Below are positions 54,641 to 64,000 of a DNA stretch of 64,000 nt, piece by piece (the first letter of the stretch is position 1; each line of letters opens with the position of its first letter). The stretch is from the NCBI RefSeq assembly GCF_017299535.1, contig NZ_CP071238.1, forward strand, positions 2,170,001-2,234,000, written 5' to 3'. The notes beneath the pieces are model-generated. The model saw only the letters and a list, made by a program, of their open reading frames with translations. It was not told where the DNA came from and made no database searches. The position numbers were made by a program, and so were the translations under genes. The stretch comes from Serratia marcescens subsp. marcescens ATCC 13880 (GTDB lineage Bacteria; Pseudomonadota; Gammaproteobacteria; Enterobacterales; Enterobacteriaceae).

Positions 54641-55978
54641 ATGAAAGCATTTGTACCGGCACTGGTTCTCAGTGCAGTGAGTTTTTCCGTTTGGGCGCAG
54701 GACGCCACCGTCAGCAGCGAGCTGATCAAGCGCGGCGAGTACCTGGCGCGCGCCGGTGACTGCGTGGCCTGCCATACCGATGGCAAGAGCGGCAAAACCT
54801 TCGCCGGCGGTCTGGCGATGGAGACGCCGATCGGCACCATCTACTCGACCAACATCACGCCGGACAAGAAAACCGGCATCGGCGATTACAGCTTCGAGGA
54901 TTTCGATAACGCGGTGCGTAAGGGCGTAGCCAAAAACGGCAGCACCCTGTACCCGGCGATGCCGTACCCGTCGTTCGCGCTGGTGAAAGAGGACGACATG
55001 CGCGCCATGTATGCCTATTTCATGCACGGTGTGCAGCCGGTGGAACAGGCCAACAAGGACTCCGACATCCCGTGGCCGCTGTCGATGCGCTGGCCGCTGA
55101 GCATCTGGCGCGGCATGTTTGCGCCGTCGCCGGCGGACTTCGTTGCCGACGCCAAGGCCGATCCGGTGATTGAACGCGGCCGCTACCTGGTGGAAGGCCT
55201 GGGCCACTGCGGCGCTTGCCATACCCCGCGCAGCATCACCATGCAGGAAAAAGCGTTGAGCAACAGCGAAAGCGACGACTACCTGTCCGGCAGCAACGCG
55301 CCGATCGATGGTTGGGTGGCTTCCAGCCTGCGCGGCGACCGCAAGGATGGCCTGGGCAGCTGGAGCGAAGCCGAGCTGACCGAGTTCCTGAAAACCGGCC
55401 GTAACGACAAGGCGATCGTGTTCGGCGGCATGAGCGACGTTGTGGAGCATAGCCTGCAATACCTGAGCGACGACGATCTGACCGCCATCGCGCGCTACCT
55501 GAAATCGCTGCCGCCGAAAGACGGCAAGCAGCAGGCGGCGCCGGTCGAAGACAGCGTGGCCAAGGATCTGTGGCGTGGCGACGACAGCAAGCCCGGCGCG
55601 GCGCTGTATGTCGATAACTGCGCGGCCTGCCACCGCACCGACGGCGTGGGCTACAAGCGCGCCTTCCCGTCGCTGAAGGGCAATCCGGTGGTGCAGACCG
55701 AGGACGCGACTTCACTGATCCACATCGTGCTGACCGGCAACACTACGCCGGCGGTGCAGGGGGCGGTATCCAACATCACCATGCCGCCGTTTGGCTGGCG
55801 TCTGAACGATCAGCAGGTGGCGGACGTGGTGAACTTCATCCGCTCCAGCTGGGGCAACAGCGCCAAACCGGTGAGCGCTTCCGACGTGGCCGACGTGCGT
55901 AAAGACCGCTCGATGATCCGCGACGAGAAGGAGATGGGCAGCGCCGAGGTGCCGGACCATCCGGACGCGAAGAAATAA
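54641..55978 (+). CDS. Gluconate 2-dehydrogenase, tri-haem cytochrome c subunit
   Basis: 445 residues with a Sec signal peptide ending SVWAQ. Three CxxCH haem motifs: CVACH at 41-45, CGACH at 190-194 and CAACH at 327-331, each in a class I cytochrome c domain with a downstream Met ligand. Transfers electrons from the flavoprotein to ubiquinone. Starts 12 bp after the large subunit. Confidence 0.94.
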   Translation: MKAFVPALVLSAVSFSVWAQDATVSSELIKRGEYLARAGDCVACHTDGKSGKTFAGGLAMETPIGTIYSTNITPDKKTGIGDYSFEDFDNAVRKGVAKNGSTLYPAMPYPSFALVKEDDMRAMYAYFMHGVQPVEQANKDSDIPWPLSMRWPLSIWRGMFAPSPADFVADAKADPVIERGRYLVEGLGHCGACHTPRSITMQEKALSNSESDDYLSGSNAPIDGWVASSLRGDRKDGLGSWSEAELTEFLKTGRNDKAIVFGGMSDVVEHSLQYLSDDDLTAIARYLKSLPPKDGKQQAAPVEDSVAKDLWRGDDSKPGAALYVDNCAACHRTDGVGYKRAFPSLKGNPVVQTEDATSLIHIVLTGNTTPAVQGAVSNITMPPFGWRLNDQQVADVVNFIRSSWGNSAKPVSASDVADVRKDRSMIRDEKEMGSAEVPDHPDAKK

Positions 55979-55983
55979 ACCGC

Positions 55984-56015
55984 TTAAGGGCTCCGCAAGG
56001 GGCCCTTAGTTTTTT
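55984..56015 (+). terminator. Terminator of the gluconate dehydrogenase operon
   Basis: TTAAGGGCTCC / GGGGCCCTTAG imperfect stem with a GCAA-type loop followed by TTTTTTA. Confidence 0.8.
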
Positions 56016-56236
56016 ACTGAGCGAGCCGTTTTTTTCAGCATATTGTGTTCGAAAATCGTCCGTTCAGCCGATAAAACATAGACCCGCAGCGGATTTTTCA
56101 TTATCCTTTGCCGTCCTTTCATCAGGCGTAAGTATGAAATATCGCTTTAATTCACTGATTATTATTAAAAAACTCGCGGAGAAGGATATCCCGTTAGGCG
56201 CAATCGTTGTCGCCGCAGATTAAGGTAGACTGTCTC

Positions 56237-57520
56237 ATGAGTACGATTTCTCCCGATTCAGGCACGCTGACGGCCGCTCAGACTGCCAAATGGAACAAAA
56301 CCGACACCGTCTGGATGTTCGGTCTCTATGCGACTGCGGTGGGCGCCGGTACGCTGTTCTTGCCGATCAACGCCGGCCTGAACGGCCCGCTGGTGTTGCT
56401 GTTGATGGCGCTGTTCGCTTTCCCGCTGACCTATTTGCCGCACCGCGCGCTCAGCCGCTTCGTGCTTTCCGGCTCCAGCCGCGATGGCAACATTCACGAT
56501 GTGGTGGTGGAACACTTCGGCGTGCTGGCCGGCAAAATCATCATGATGCTGTATCTGATGGCGTTCTTCCCGATCGTGCTGGTGTACAGCATTTCGATCA
56601 CCAACGCGCTGGACAGCTTCCTGATCCATCAGTTCCACGTGGCCCCGCTGCCGCGCATCTGGCTGAGCCTGGCGGTGGTGGTGGTGCTCAATCTGGTGCT
56701 GCTGCGCGGCAAAGACAGCATCGTGGCGGCGATGGGCATGCTGGTGTTCCCACTGCTGGTGTTCCTGATGGGCATTTCGCTCTATCTGATGCCGAGCTGG
56801 AATACCGCCAACTTCGTGCACGGCCTGGCCGCCACCCGCTTCGACACGCCGGGGCTGTGGCATTCGCTGTGGCTGGCCGTGCCGGTGATGGTGTTCTCCT
56901 TCAGCCATGCGCCGATCATCTCTTCCTTCGCCTCGACCCAGAAGAGCCTGTACGGCGACAAGGCGGAACGCCGCTGCGCGCGCATCATGCGCTATAGCTA
57001 TGTGCTGATCTGCGTTACCGTGCTGTTCTTCGTGTTCAGCTGCGTGCTGAGCCTGTCTCATGAAGACATGCTGCAGGCGAAAGAGCAGAACATCACGGTG
57101 CTGACTACGCTGGCCAACAAGTTCTCCAACCCGCTGATCGCCTACCTTGGCCCGGTGATGGCGATGCTGGCGATGGCCAAGTCCTATCTCGGCACTTCGC
57201 TGGGGGTGACGGAAGGGGCGACCAGCCTGATCGACGGCGTCACGCGCGCGGTCGGCAAGCCGCTCACCTCGCGCATGACGCACCGCATCTCGGCGGCGTC
57301 GCTGTTCCTGCTCACCTGGGCGGCGACGGTGTGGAACCCCAGCGCGCTGCACATCATCGAAACCATCAGCGGCCCGCTGATTGCGGCGATCCTGTTTATC
57401 CTGCCGATGTACGCCGTGCGTGCGGTGCCGGCCATGCGCCAGTACCGCGCGGCGAGCAACGTCTTCGTGCTGGTGATGGGCCTGATTGCGCTGTCGGCGC
57501 TGATCTACGGCCTGATGTGA
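56237..57520 (+). CDS. HAAAP-family amino-acid:H+ symporter (SdaC/YhjV-like)
   Basis: 427 residues, about 11 hydrophobic segments. First helix WMFGLYATAVGAGTLFLPINAGLNG is the hallmark of the hydroxy/aromatic amino-acid permease family (SdaC, TdcC, YhaO, YhjV, YqeG). It is followed by FPLTYLPHRALSRFVLS, VMVFSFSHAPIISSFA and GVTEGATSLIDG. Probably takes up serine or threonine; which paralogue it corresponds to cannot be settled by eye. AAGGT stands upstream of the chosen ATG. Confidence 0.88.
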   Translation: MSTISPDSGTLTAAQTAKWNKTDTVWMFGLYATAVGAGTLFLPINAGLNGPLVLLLMALFAFPLTYLPHRALSRFVLSGSSRDGNIHDVVVEHFGVLAGKIIMMLYLMAFFPIVLVYSISITNALDSFLIHQFHVAPLPRIWLSLAVVVVLNLVLLRGKDSIVAAMGMLVFPLLVFLMGISLYLMPSWNTANFVHGLAATRFDTPGLWHSLWLAVPVMVFSFSHAPIISSFASTQKSLYGDKAERRCARIMRYSYVLICVTVLFFVFSCVLSLSHEDMLQAKEQNITVLTTLANKFSNPLIAYLGPVMAMLAMAKSYLGTSLGVTEGATSLIDGVTRAVGKPLTSRMTHRISAASLFLLTWAATVWNPSALHIIETISGPLIAAILFILPMYAVRAVPAMRQYRAASNVFVLVMGLIALSALIYGLM

Positions 57521-57527
57521 TCCTCTG

Positions 57528-57549
57528 GGCGCGCCGCTTCCGGCGCGCC
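57528..57549 (+). terminator. Hairpin downstream of the HAAAP transporter
   Basis: GGCGCGCCG / CGGCGCGCC 9-bp stem with CTTC loop; followed by TCTTATCCTTCCTTT, a modest U-rich tract. Confidence 0.65.
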
Positions 57550-57610
57550 TCTTATCCTTCCTTTACACATCCCTTTGCAATTAATCGCCGACATGCCGGG
57601 CGTTACCTTT

Positions 57611-57637
57611 GATAATGCAAGCCATTCTCATTAGTAT
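57611..57637. promoter_or_regulatory. Fur-like site upstream of the iron-type binding protein
   Basis: GATAATGCAAGCCATTCTCATTA contains GATAAT and ATTCTCATT-type hexamers characteristic of degenerate Fur boxes; about 35 bp upstream of the start codon. Confidence 0.5.
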
Positions 57638-57670
57638 TTCCTGAATGTATTCATGACCAAGGAGTTTTTC

Positions 57671-58804
57671 GTGCACCGTCGAATCACTTTGCCGGCGCTG
57701 GTTTGCGCCGCCTTGCTCGCCTCTCCGGCGATGGCCACTACCTATCCGTTGACCCTGACCGACACCTCCGGCCAGACGGTCACCCTCCAGCAGGAGCCGA
57801 AACGCATCGTGGTGCAGGACGGGCGCGACATTCTCACGCTGGCGCTGCTCGATCGCGCCAACCCGTTCGGCCGGCTGGTGGCCTGGAATAACCTGCTGAA
57901 GAAAAGCGACGCGGCGACCTGGGATATCTTGCAGAGCAAATGGCCGGCGGCGAAAAACATCATCGACATGGGATTCAGCGATAAAGGCGAAGTGAATCTG
58001 GAGAGCGTGATCGCCAAGCGCCCCGATCTGATGATTGCCCAGCTGCGCTCCAAGCCTTCGCTGAGCCAAACCGGCGTGCTGGATAAGCTGAAGGCGCTGA
58101 ACGTGCCGGTGTTGTTTATCGATACCATGCTCAAGCCGGTGGAAAACACGCCGAAAAGCGTGACGCTGTTGGGGGAAACCCTCAACCGCGAAAGCGAAGC
58201 CAAGCAATATACCGATTTTTATCAGCAGCATTATCAGGCCATTCTGGCCAAAACGCAGGCGGTGGAGCCCAAGCCGTTGGTGTTCTTCGAAGCCAAGGCC
58301 GGTCTGAATGGTCTGGAATCCTGCTGCTTCACCCATGCGCACGTCGGCTGGGGCGCGTTGGTCGAGGCGGTCGGCGCGCGCAACATCGGCTCTGCGCTGT
58401 TGCCGGGCGCGACCGGCGACGTGGCGCTGGAAAAAGTGATCGCCATGAAACCGGACGCCTACATTGTTTCCGGCTCACAGTGGGCCAGCAAGACCAATGC
58501 CGCGGTGCCGTTCGGCTATGGCGTGACGCAGCAACAGGTGGATGAGGCCTTCAACCGCATGAAACAGCGCCCGGGGTTCTCGCAGGTGTCGGCGGTGAAG
58601 GAAGGGCGGTTCTACGGCATCTACCATAACTTCTACAACCACCCGTACAACATCGTGGGGCTGGAGTATCTGGCGAAGTTTATCTATCCGGCGCAGTTCC
58701 CGGATCTGGATCCGGCCAAGACCTACAGCGAGATCCTCAGTCGCTTTACCGAAGTGCCGGAAGGCAAGGGCATTTTGGGCGCGCAGGCGCCGGCGGGGAA
58801 ATAA
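57671..58804 (+). CDS. Periplasmic iron/siderophore-type ABC binding protein (orphan)
   Basis: 377 residues from GTG, chosen because AAGGAG stands six bases upstream and the signal peptide MHRRITLPALVCAALLASPA then starts at residue 1; the ATG six codons earlier has no ribosome site. Class III (BtuF/FecB/FhuD) fold: PLTLTDTSGQTVTLQQEPKRIVVQDGRDILTLALL, the rigid backbone helix, and ESVIAKRPDLMIAQL. C-terminal domain with GWGALVEAVGARNIGSALLPG and VALEKVIAMKPDAYIVSG. No permease or ATPase gene lies nearby, so it must serve a transporter encoded elsewhere. The ligand is unknown; a Fur-like site points to iron. Confidence 0.85.
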   Translation: MHRRITLPALVCAALLASPAMATTYPLTLTDTSGQTVTLQQEPKRIVVQDGRDILTLALLDRANPFGRLVAWNNLLKKSDAATWDILQSKWPAAKNIIDMGFSDKGEVNLESVIAKRPDLMIAQLRSKPSLSQTGVLDKLKALNVPVLFIDTMLKPVENTPKSVTLLGETLNRESEAKQYTDFYQQHYQAILAKTQAVEPKPLVFFEAKAGLNGLESCCFTHAHVGWGALVEAVGARNIGSALLPGATGDVALEKVIAMKPDAYIVSGSQWASKTNAAVPFGYGVTQQQVDEAFNRMKQRPGFSQVSAVKEGRFYGIYHNFYNHPYNIVGLEYLAKFIYPAQFPDLDPAKTYSEILSRFTEVPEGKGILGAQAPAGK

Positions 58805-58809
58805 CGGCA

Positions 58810-58836
58810 ACGGGCGCGACGATCGCGCCCGTTTTG
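58810..58836. terminator. Terminator between the binding protein and marC
   Basis: ACGGGCGCGA / TCGCGCCCGT 10-bp stem with CGA loop and TTTTG on the plus side; between convergent stops. Confidence 0.88.
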
Positions 58837-58841
58837 TATGA

Positions 58842-59528
58842 TCAGGCGGCCGGCGTATAGGTGGAGATAATCTCCAGCACGCCGTTGATGATGAACTGTA
58901 CGCCCATGCACACCAGCAGGAACCCCATCAGGCGCGAGATCGCCTCGATGCCGCTTTTCCCCACCAACCGCATGATGGCGCCGGAACTGAGCAGGCAGGC
59001 CCACAGGATCACCGCGACCGTCAGGAAGATGGCGACCGGCGCCACGGCCAACACCCAGGGTTCAAAACCCAGCGAGTTCGCTTTGACGCTCGACGCCGAG
59101 CTGATGATCATCGCGATGGTGCCCGGCCCGGCGGTGCTCGGCATGGCCAACGGCACGAAGGCGATGTTGGCCGATGTCTTGTGGCGCAGCTCGTGCGACT
59201 TGCTCTCCACCTCCGGCGCGTCTTCGGGGCTCTGCTGCGGGAACAGCATGCGAAAACCGATGAAGGCGACGATCAGGCCGCCGGCGATGCGCAGGCCGGG
59301 GATCGAAATGCCGAAGGTGTTCATCACCACCTGCCCGGCGTAAAACGCCACCGTCATGATGCAGAACACATAAACCGAGGCCATCAGCGACTGCTGATTG
59401 CGCTCTTCGCGCGTCATATTGCCGGACAAGCCGAGCAGCAACGCCACCGTGGTCAGCGGGTTGGCCAGCGGCAACAGCAGCACCAAACCCAGTCCGATGG
59501 CCTGGAATAACTGCAAAATACCCGTCAT
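58842..59528 (-). CDS. marC: MarC-family inner-membrane protein
   Basis: 228 residues, six hydrophobic segments (E. coli MarC 221). [92 protein letters not shown] and [29 protein letters not shown] are near-identical to MarC as I remember it. Function is unresolved; not part of antibiotic resistance itself. No marRAB genes are adjacent. Confidence 0.93.
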   Translation of the reverse strand: MTGILQLFQAIGLGLVLLLPLANPLTTVALLLGLSGNMTREERNQQSLMASVYVFCIMTVAFYAGQVVMNTFGISIPGLRIAGGLIVAFIGFRMLFPQQSPEDAPEVESKSHELRHKTSANIAFVPLAMPSTAGPGTIAMIISSASSVKANSLGFEPWVLAVAPVAIFLTVAVILWACLLSSGAIMRLVGKSGIEAISRLMGFLLVCMGVQFIINGVLEIISTYTPAA

Positions 59529-59635
59529 AAAGTAGACTCCCTGTGCAACGTTCAGGCCGCCAAGCGGCGGCCCATGAGCTAAACAGCCTAGCCTGCCGCG
59601 TGCCTGGCGGCAATGGGGATAGCTCGTAACGTTAA

Positions 59636-59833
59636 TTAACCGTCGGCCGGCGTTTCATCATTGCCGTTGCACTCGCCGGCGAGCTCAGGTTCATCCTCAC
59701 ATCCCAACGGCGCTTCGTTGACCGCAATCGCCCGCGGCGCCGAACGCACGCCAAAATGCATCAGCCCATGCAGCATCGCCAATACCGCGCATGCCACGAC
59801 GAGGACCGCAAGTAACCGGTTCATGTTCTGCAT
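59636..59833 (-). CDS. Hypothetical 65-residue membrane-anchored protein
   Basis: One N-terminal hydrophobic helix ([22 protein letters not shown]) and an acidic C-terminal tail with two Cys ([16 protein letters not shown]), probably periplasmic with a disulfide. Start taken at MQNMNRLL; the frame is open upstream but with no plausible ribosome site there. No family recognised. The plus-strand region opposite has no better gene. Confidence 0.6.
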   Translation of the reverse strand: MQNMNRLLAVLVVACAVLAMLHGLMHFGVRSAPRAIAVNEAPLGCEDEPELAGECNGNDETPADG

Positions 59834-60079
59834 AAGTCTCGATTGGAACGGACAGCTTTCAGGATAGCGGCTGGCGGCAGAGCGCGCCACGCGAGGCGGC
59901 GGCATCACCGACAACGGCGATAAAATGGCCTGCGCTCAGAAAAAATGCGCAGTTTTTGTGTTTTATGGCCTTTTTCGCCGCAGTTGACCGGTAAAGGCCG
60001 ACGTTGCGCACCAATTGCTACACCCCACAGGCTCAGCTGCCTACCATAGGCGCGCTTTAAAACGATAACGAGATTGATT

Positions 60080-60703
60080 ATGCAAGACGAACTGAAATTT
60101 TTACTGGGGAAAATCAGCGCATTCGCGCTTTCCGCCGCCTTCATGGCGGCATTGGTCGGCCTGGTGTTTATCGATGTGCACTGGTTGCATAACTTCGTGC
60201 ATGAAACCTCGCTGACCGAAGCGGCGCAGGAACTGTTGCTGCTCGCCATCGCCGGCGGTTTTTTCGCCGCGGCCCGGCGGCAGGTGGAACGCCGCTCCGC
60301 CTGGATGCTGGTCGGCGGTTTCTTTCTCTGCATGCTGATCCGCGAGATGGACTTCGCTTTCGATGCGTTGTGGCACGGCGCCTGGGTGTGGTTCGCGCTG
60401 GCGGTCGCCTTGGCCTGCCTGTGGCATGCGGCACGGCATATTGCGGCTACGGTGCGCGGCCTGGCCTATTTCGCGACGCATCCCGGCTACGGCATGATGT
60501 GCGCCGGCCTGCTGTGCATTCTGGTGTTTTCACGCCTGTTCGGCATGAGCGCGCTGTGGCAAACGCTGATGCTGGACGGCTACAACCGGGTGGTGAAAAA
60601 CATGGTGGAAGAGGGCTGCGAACTGCTGGGCTATGGCCTGTGCCTGTTGGCCACTCTCAGCTACATGAGAGGCGTTTTTGCGCCGGATGAAGCGAAAGTG
60701 TGA
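60080..60703 (+). CDS. Hypothetical inner-membrane protein
   Basis: 207 residues with five or six hydrophobic segments (ISAFALSAAFMAALVGLVFID; AAQELLLLAIAGGFFAAA; SAWMLVGGFFLCMLIREMDFAFD; WVWFALAVALACLWHAA; YGMMCAGLLCILVFS; ELLGYGLCLLATLSYM). IREMDFAFDALWHG and VVKNMVEEGCELLGYG look like conserved polar motifs. Not a family I can name. ATG chosen at MQDELKF. Separated from thrS by a 218-bp leader region. Confidence 0.8.
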   Translation: MQDELKFLLGKISAFALSAAFMAALVGLVFIDVHWLHNFVHETSLTEAAQELLLLAIAGGFFAAARRQVERRSAWMLVGGFFLCMLIREMDFAFDALWHGAWVWFALAVALACLWHAARHIAATVRGLAYFATHPGYGMMCAGLLCILVFSRLFGMSALWQTLMLDGYNRVVKNMVEEGCELLGYGLCLLATLSYMRGVFAPDEAKV

Positions 60704-60739
60704 CGGCGGCGGCGCTTTATTTATCCGGAACAATTTTAG

Positions 60740-60921
60740 TGATACTATTCGCTTAGCCGAATGCGGCTGAGAAGGTATGCGTTCCATTCTGTATACCCAG
60801 TGAGGTTTCAATCTGGCAATTGTGGGCGAGATCTGAAACCTGGCTGACCAAACCCAAAACCCAATTTTCGTACTGCATGTGATCTGTCGTGTGGGTCACC
60901 ACTGTAGATAAGGAATTATTA
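60740..60921 (+). promoter_or_regulatory. thrS promoter and autoregulatory leader
   Basis: Structured leader before thrS. In E. coli the thrS mRNA leader folds into tRNA(Thr)-like arms, one presenting a CGU anticodon-like loop, and ThrRS binds it to repress its own translation. Here TTTTCGTACTG (about 60864-60874) offers the CGU-like loop sequence. GAGGTTTCA / TGAAACCTGG (60802-60843) can form another arm. AAGGAA is the ribosome site at 60910-60915. Confidence 0.6.
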
Positions 60922-62850
60922 ATGCCTGTTATTACTCTTCCTGACGGTAGTCAGCGTCATTTCGACCACCCCGTTTCCCCGATGGATGTCGCGCGCGATA
61001 TCGGCCCTGGCCTGGCGAAAGCCTGTATCGCCGGCCGCGTCAACGGCGAACTGGTTGATGCCGGCGATCTGATCGAATCGGATGCGCAGCTGGCCATCAT
61101 CACCATCAAAGACGAAGACGGTCTGGAAATCATGCGCCACTCCTGCGCGCACCTGCTGGGTCATGCGATCAAGCAGCTGTGGCCGGATACCAAAATGGCG
61201 ATCGGTCCGGTGATCGACAACGGTTTCTATTATGACGTGGATATCGACCGCACCCTGACGCAGGAAGACCTGGATCTGCTGGAAAAGCGGATGCACGAGT
61301 TGGCCGATAAGGATTACGACGTCATCAAGAAGAAGGTCAGCTGGCAAGAAGCCCGCGACACCTTCGCCGAGCGCGGCGAAATCTACAAAGTGGCGATCCT
61401 GGATGAGAACATCAGCCATGACGATCGTCCTGGCCTATATCACCACGAAGAATACGTCGACATGTGCCGCGGTCCGCACGTGCCGAACATGCGTTTCTGC
61501 CACCATTTCAAGCTGCAGAAAACCTCCGGCGCTTACTGGCGCGGCGACAGCAAAAACAAAATGCTGCAGCGTATCTACGGTACCGCCTGGGCAGACAAGA
61601 AGCAGCTGAACGCCTACCTGCAACGTCTGGAAGAAGCGGCCAAGCGCGATCACCGCAAGATCGGCAAACAGCTCGACCTGTATCACATGCAGGAAGAAGC
61701 GCCGGGCATGGTGTTCTGGCACAACGACGGTTGGACTATCTTCCGCGAGCTGGAAGCCTTCGTGCGCATGAAGCTCAAAGAGTACCAGTACCAGGAAGTG
61801 AAAGGTCCGTTCATGATGGACCGCGTGCTGTGGGAAAAAACCGGCCACTGGGAAAACTACAAAGACGCCATGTTCACCACCGCGTCGGAAAACCGCGAAT
61901 ACTGCATCAAGCCGATGAACTGCCCGGGCCACGTGCAGATCTTCAACCAGGGTCTGAAGTCGTACCGCGATTTGCCGTTGCGCATGGGCGAATTCGGCAG
62001 CTGCCACCGCAACGAGCCGTCGGGTTCCCTGCACGGCCTGATGCGCGTGCGCGGCTTCACGCAGGATGACGCCCACATCTTCTGTACCGAAGAGCAGGTG
62101 CGCGCCGAAGTGAACGAATGCATCCGCATGGTGTATGACGTGTACGGCACTTTCGGTTTCGACAAGATCGCCGTCAAGCTGTCGACTCGCCCGGAAAAAC
62201 GCATCGGCACCGACGACATGTGGACCCGGGCGGAAGAAGACCTGGCCGCCGCGCTGACCGAGAACGGCATTCCGTTCGAATACCAGCCGGGCGAGGGCGC
62301 CTTCTACGGACCGAAAATTGAATTTACCCTGCATGATTGTTTGGATCGCGCATGGCAATGTGGTACCGTGCAGCTCGATTTCTTCTTGCCGGGCCGTTTG
62401 GGCGCATCGTACGTTGGCGAAAACAACGATCGCGTCGTGCCGGTAATGATTCACCGCGCCATTTTGGGCTCCATGGAACGCTTCATCGGTATCCTGACCG
62501 AAGAATACGCCGGGTTCTACCCGACCTGGATCGCTCCGGTGCAGGTGGTGGTGATGAATATCACCGACAGCCAGTCTGATTATGTCCAGCAATTGACCAA
62601 AAAACTGCAGGATGCAGGCATTCGCGTGAAAGCGGACTTGAGAAATGAGAAGATTGGCTTTAAAATTCGCGAACATACTTTACGTCGAGTCCCTTACATG
62701 TTGGTGTGCGGCGACAAAGAGGTCGAAGCAGGCAAAGTTGCCGTTCGTACCCGCCGTGGCAAAGACCTGGGAAGCCTGGACGTAAACGAAGTCGTAGACA
62801 AGCTGCTGAAAGAGATTCGCAGCCGTAGTCTTCATCAACTGGAGGAATAA
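60922..62850 (+). CDS. thrS: Threonyl-tRNA synthetase
   Basis: 642 residues, same as E. coli. N-terminal TGS domain ([22 protein letters not shown]), editing domain with [12 protein letters not shown] and the distal Cys in YVDMCRGPH, class II catalytic core (motif 2 [22 protein letters not shown]; zinc ligands in [10 protein letters not shown] and downstream His), and the anticodon-binding domain from about 535. ATG follows AAGGAATTATTA. First gene of the thrS-infC-rpmI-rplT cluster. Confidence 0.99.
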   Translation: MPVITLPDGSQRHFDHPVSPMDVARDIGPGLAKACIAGRVNGELVDAGDLIESDAQLAIITIKDEDGLEIMRHSCAHLLGHAIKQLWPDTKMAIGPVIDNGFYYDVDIDRTLTQEDLDLLEKRMHELADKDYDVIKKKVSWQEARDTFAERGEIYKVAILDENISHDDRPGLYHHEEYVDMCRGPHVPNMRFCHHFKLQKTSGAYWRGDSKNKMLQRIYGTAWADKKQLNAYLQRLEEAAKRDHRKIGKQLDLYHMQEEAPGMVFWHNDGWTIFRELEAFVRMKLKEYQYQEVKGPFMMDRVLWEKTGHWENYKDAMFTTASENREYCIKPMNCPGHVQIFNQGLKSYRDLPLRMGEFGSCHRNEPSGSLHGLMRVRGFTQDDAHIFCTEEQVRAEVNECIRMVYDVYGTFGFDKIAVKLSTRPEKRIGTDDMWTRAEEDLAAALTENGIPFEYQPGEGAFYGPKIEFTLHDCLDRAWQCGTVQLDFFLPGRLGASYVGENNDRVVPVMIHRAILGSMERFIGILTEEYAGFYPTWIAPVQVVVMNITDSQSDYVQQLTKKLQDAGIRVKADLRNEKIGFKIREHTLRRVPYMLVCGDKEVEAGKVAVRTRRGKDLGSLDVNEVVDKLLKEIRSRSLHQLEE

Positions 62851-63405
<555 letters not shown>

Positions 63406-63419
63406 GGCTTACAAGTAAT

Positions 63420-63456
63420 GGAACCCGCGCGGCGCTTGCGCTGTGTGGGTTTTATT
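63420..63456 (+). promoter_or_regulatory. Hairpin in the infC-rpmI spacer
   Basis: AACCCGCGCGGCGC / GCGCTGTGTGGGTT imperfect stem followed by TTATTC. Probably an attenuator-like or regulatory structure of the rpmI leader; in E. coli this spacer carries part of the L20-binding translational operator. Confidence 0.6.
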
Positions 63457-63479
63457 CGCCCAACTGATTCGTTGTTTAA

Positions 63480-63701
<222 letters not shown>

Positions 63702-63726
63702 GCCATTTTTTTTGAATTTAGAATAA

Positions 63727-64000
<274 letters not shown>

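Noticed and set aside
52841..55633. 930-codon open frame antisense to the gluconate dehydrogenase genes
   Set aside because: It mirrors strongly biased third-position GC of the sense genes, has His/Arg/Val-rich composition without domains, and the sense strand encodes clear FAD and cytochrome motifs.

Overview
The window is chromosomal DNA of a GC-rich enterobacterium, almost certainly Serratia and most likely the S. marcescens group. The evidence is a serralysin-type RTX metalloprotease, enterobacterial gene order around letAB-rsmF / msrC-proQ-prc-htpX-yebQ-kdgR, the tcyP-ydjM-hxpB-yniB-yniA block, and the thrS-infC-rpmI-rplT operon with the AUU start of infC. No rRNA or tRNA gene, insertion sequence, prophage or CRISPR array was seen.

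Layout. 1-3.3 kb: sucrose utilisation locus (3' end of a LacI-type regulator, invertase, LacY-type permease) with two GTTAACGTTAAC operators. 3.3-6.1 kb: an MHS-family transporter and a diacetylphloroglucinol-hydrolase (PhlG)-like enzyme, divergent from a TetR regulator across a perfect 37-bp palindrome. 6.2-11.7 kb: pckA, a 2-hydroxycarboxylate:Na+ symporter, a secreted serralysin paralogue and a small helical protein. 11.8-13.7 kb: several tiny genes, including two tandem small membrane proteins (the second is YniD), an ASCH protein, a C39-like protein and yebV. 13.9-19.7 kb: a complete six-gene archaic chaperone-usher pilus operon in Csu order, sitting between yebV and rsmF, which are neighbours in E. 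coli. 20-33.7 kb: core block rsmF-letB-letA, then msrC, proQ, prc, htpX, a hypothetical gene, yebQ and kdgR. 33.8-40.6 kb: 2-aminoethylphosphonate uptake and degradation (phnVUTSR and phnWX) with matching PhnR-type operators. 40.6-46.8 kb: tcyP, ydjM (LexA box), hxpB, a membrane/papain-like fusion protein, yniB, yniA. 47-50.6 kb: sitABCD manganese/iron ABC importer with a Fur box. 50.7-51.8 kb: an orphan GhoS-like antitoxin and the lytic transglycosylase EmtA. 52.1-56 kb: membrane-bound FAD-gluconate 2-dehydrogenase (three subunits) preceded by a gluconate-repressor-like palindrome. 56.2-60.7 kb: HAAAP amino-acid transporter, an orphan iron-type binding protein, marC and two unknown membrane proteins. 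60.9-64 kb: thrS, infC, rpmI and the 5' end of rplT.

The accessory genes fit a soil/rhizosphere opportunist: sugar and phosphonate scavenging, periplasmic gluconate oxidation, metal import, secreted protease, biofilm pili, and apparent detoxification of a Pseudomonas-type polyketide antibiotic. The least ordinary items are the PhlG/TetR/MHS module, the DUF308-like plus papain-like fusion, the orphan GhoS, the tandem micro-proteins and two structured intergenic regions. All functions are assigned by reading the sequence and recalling families; no database search was run.
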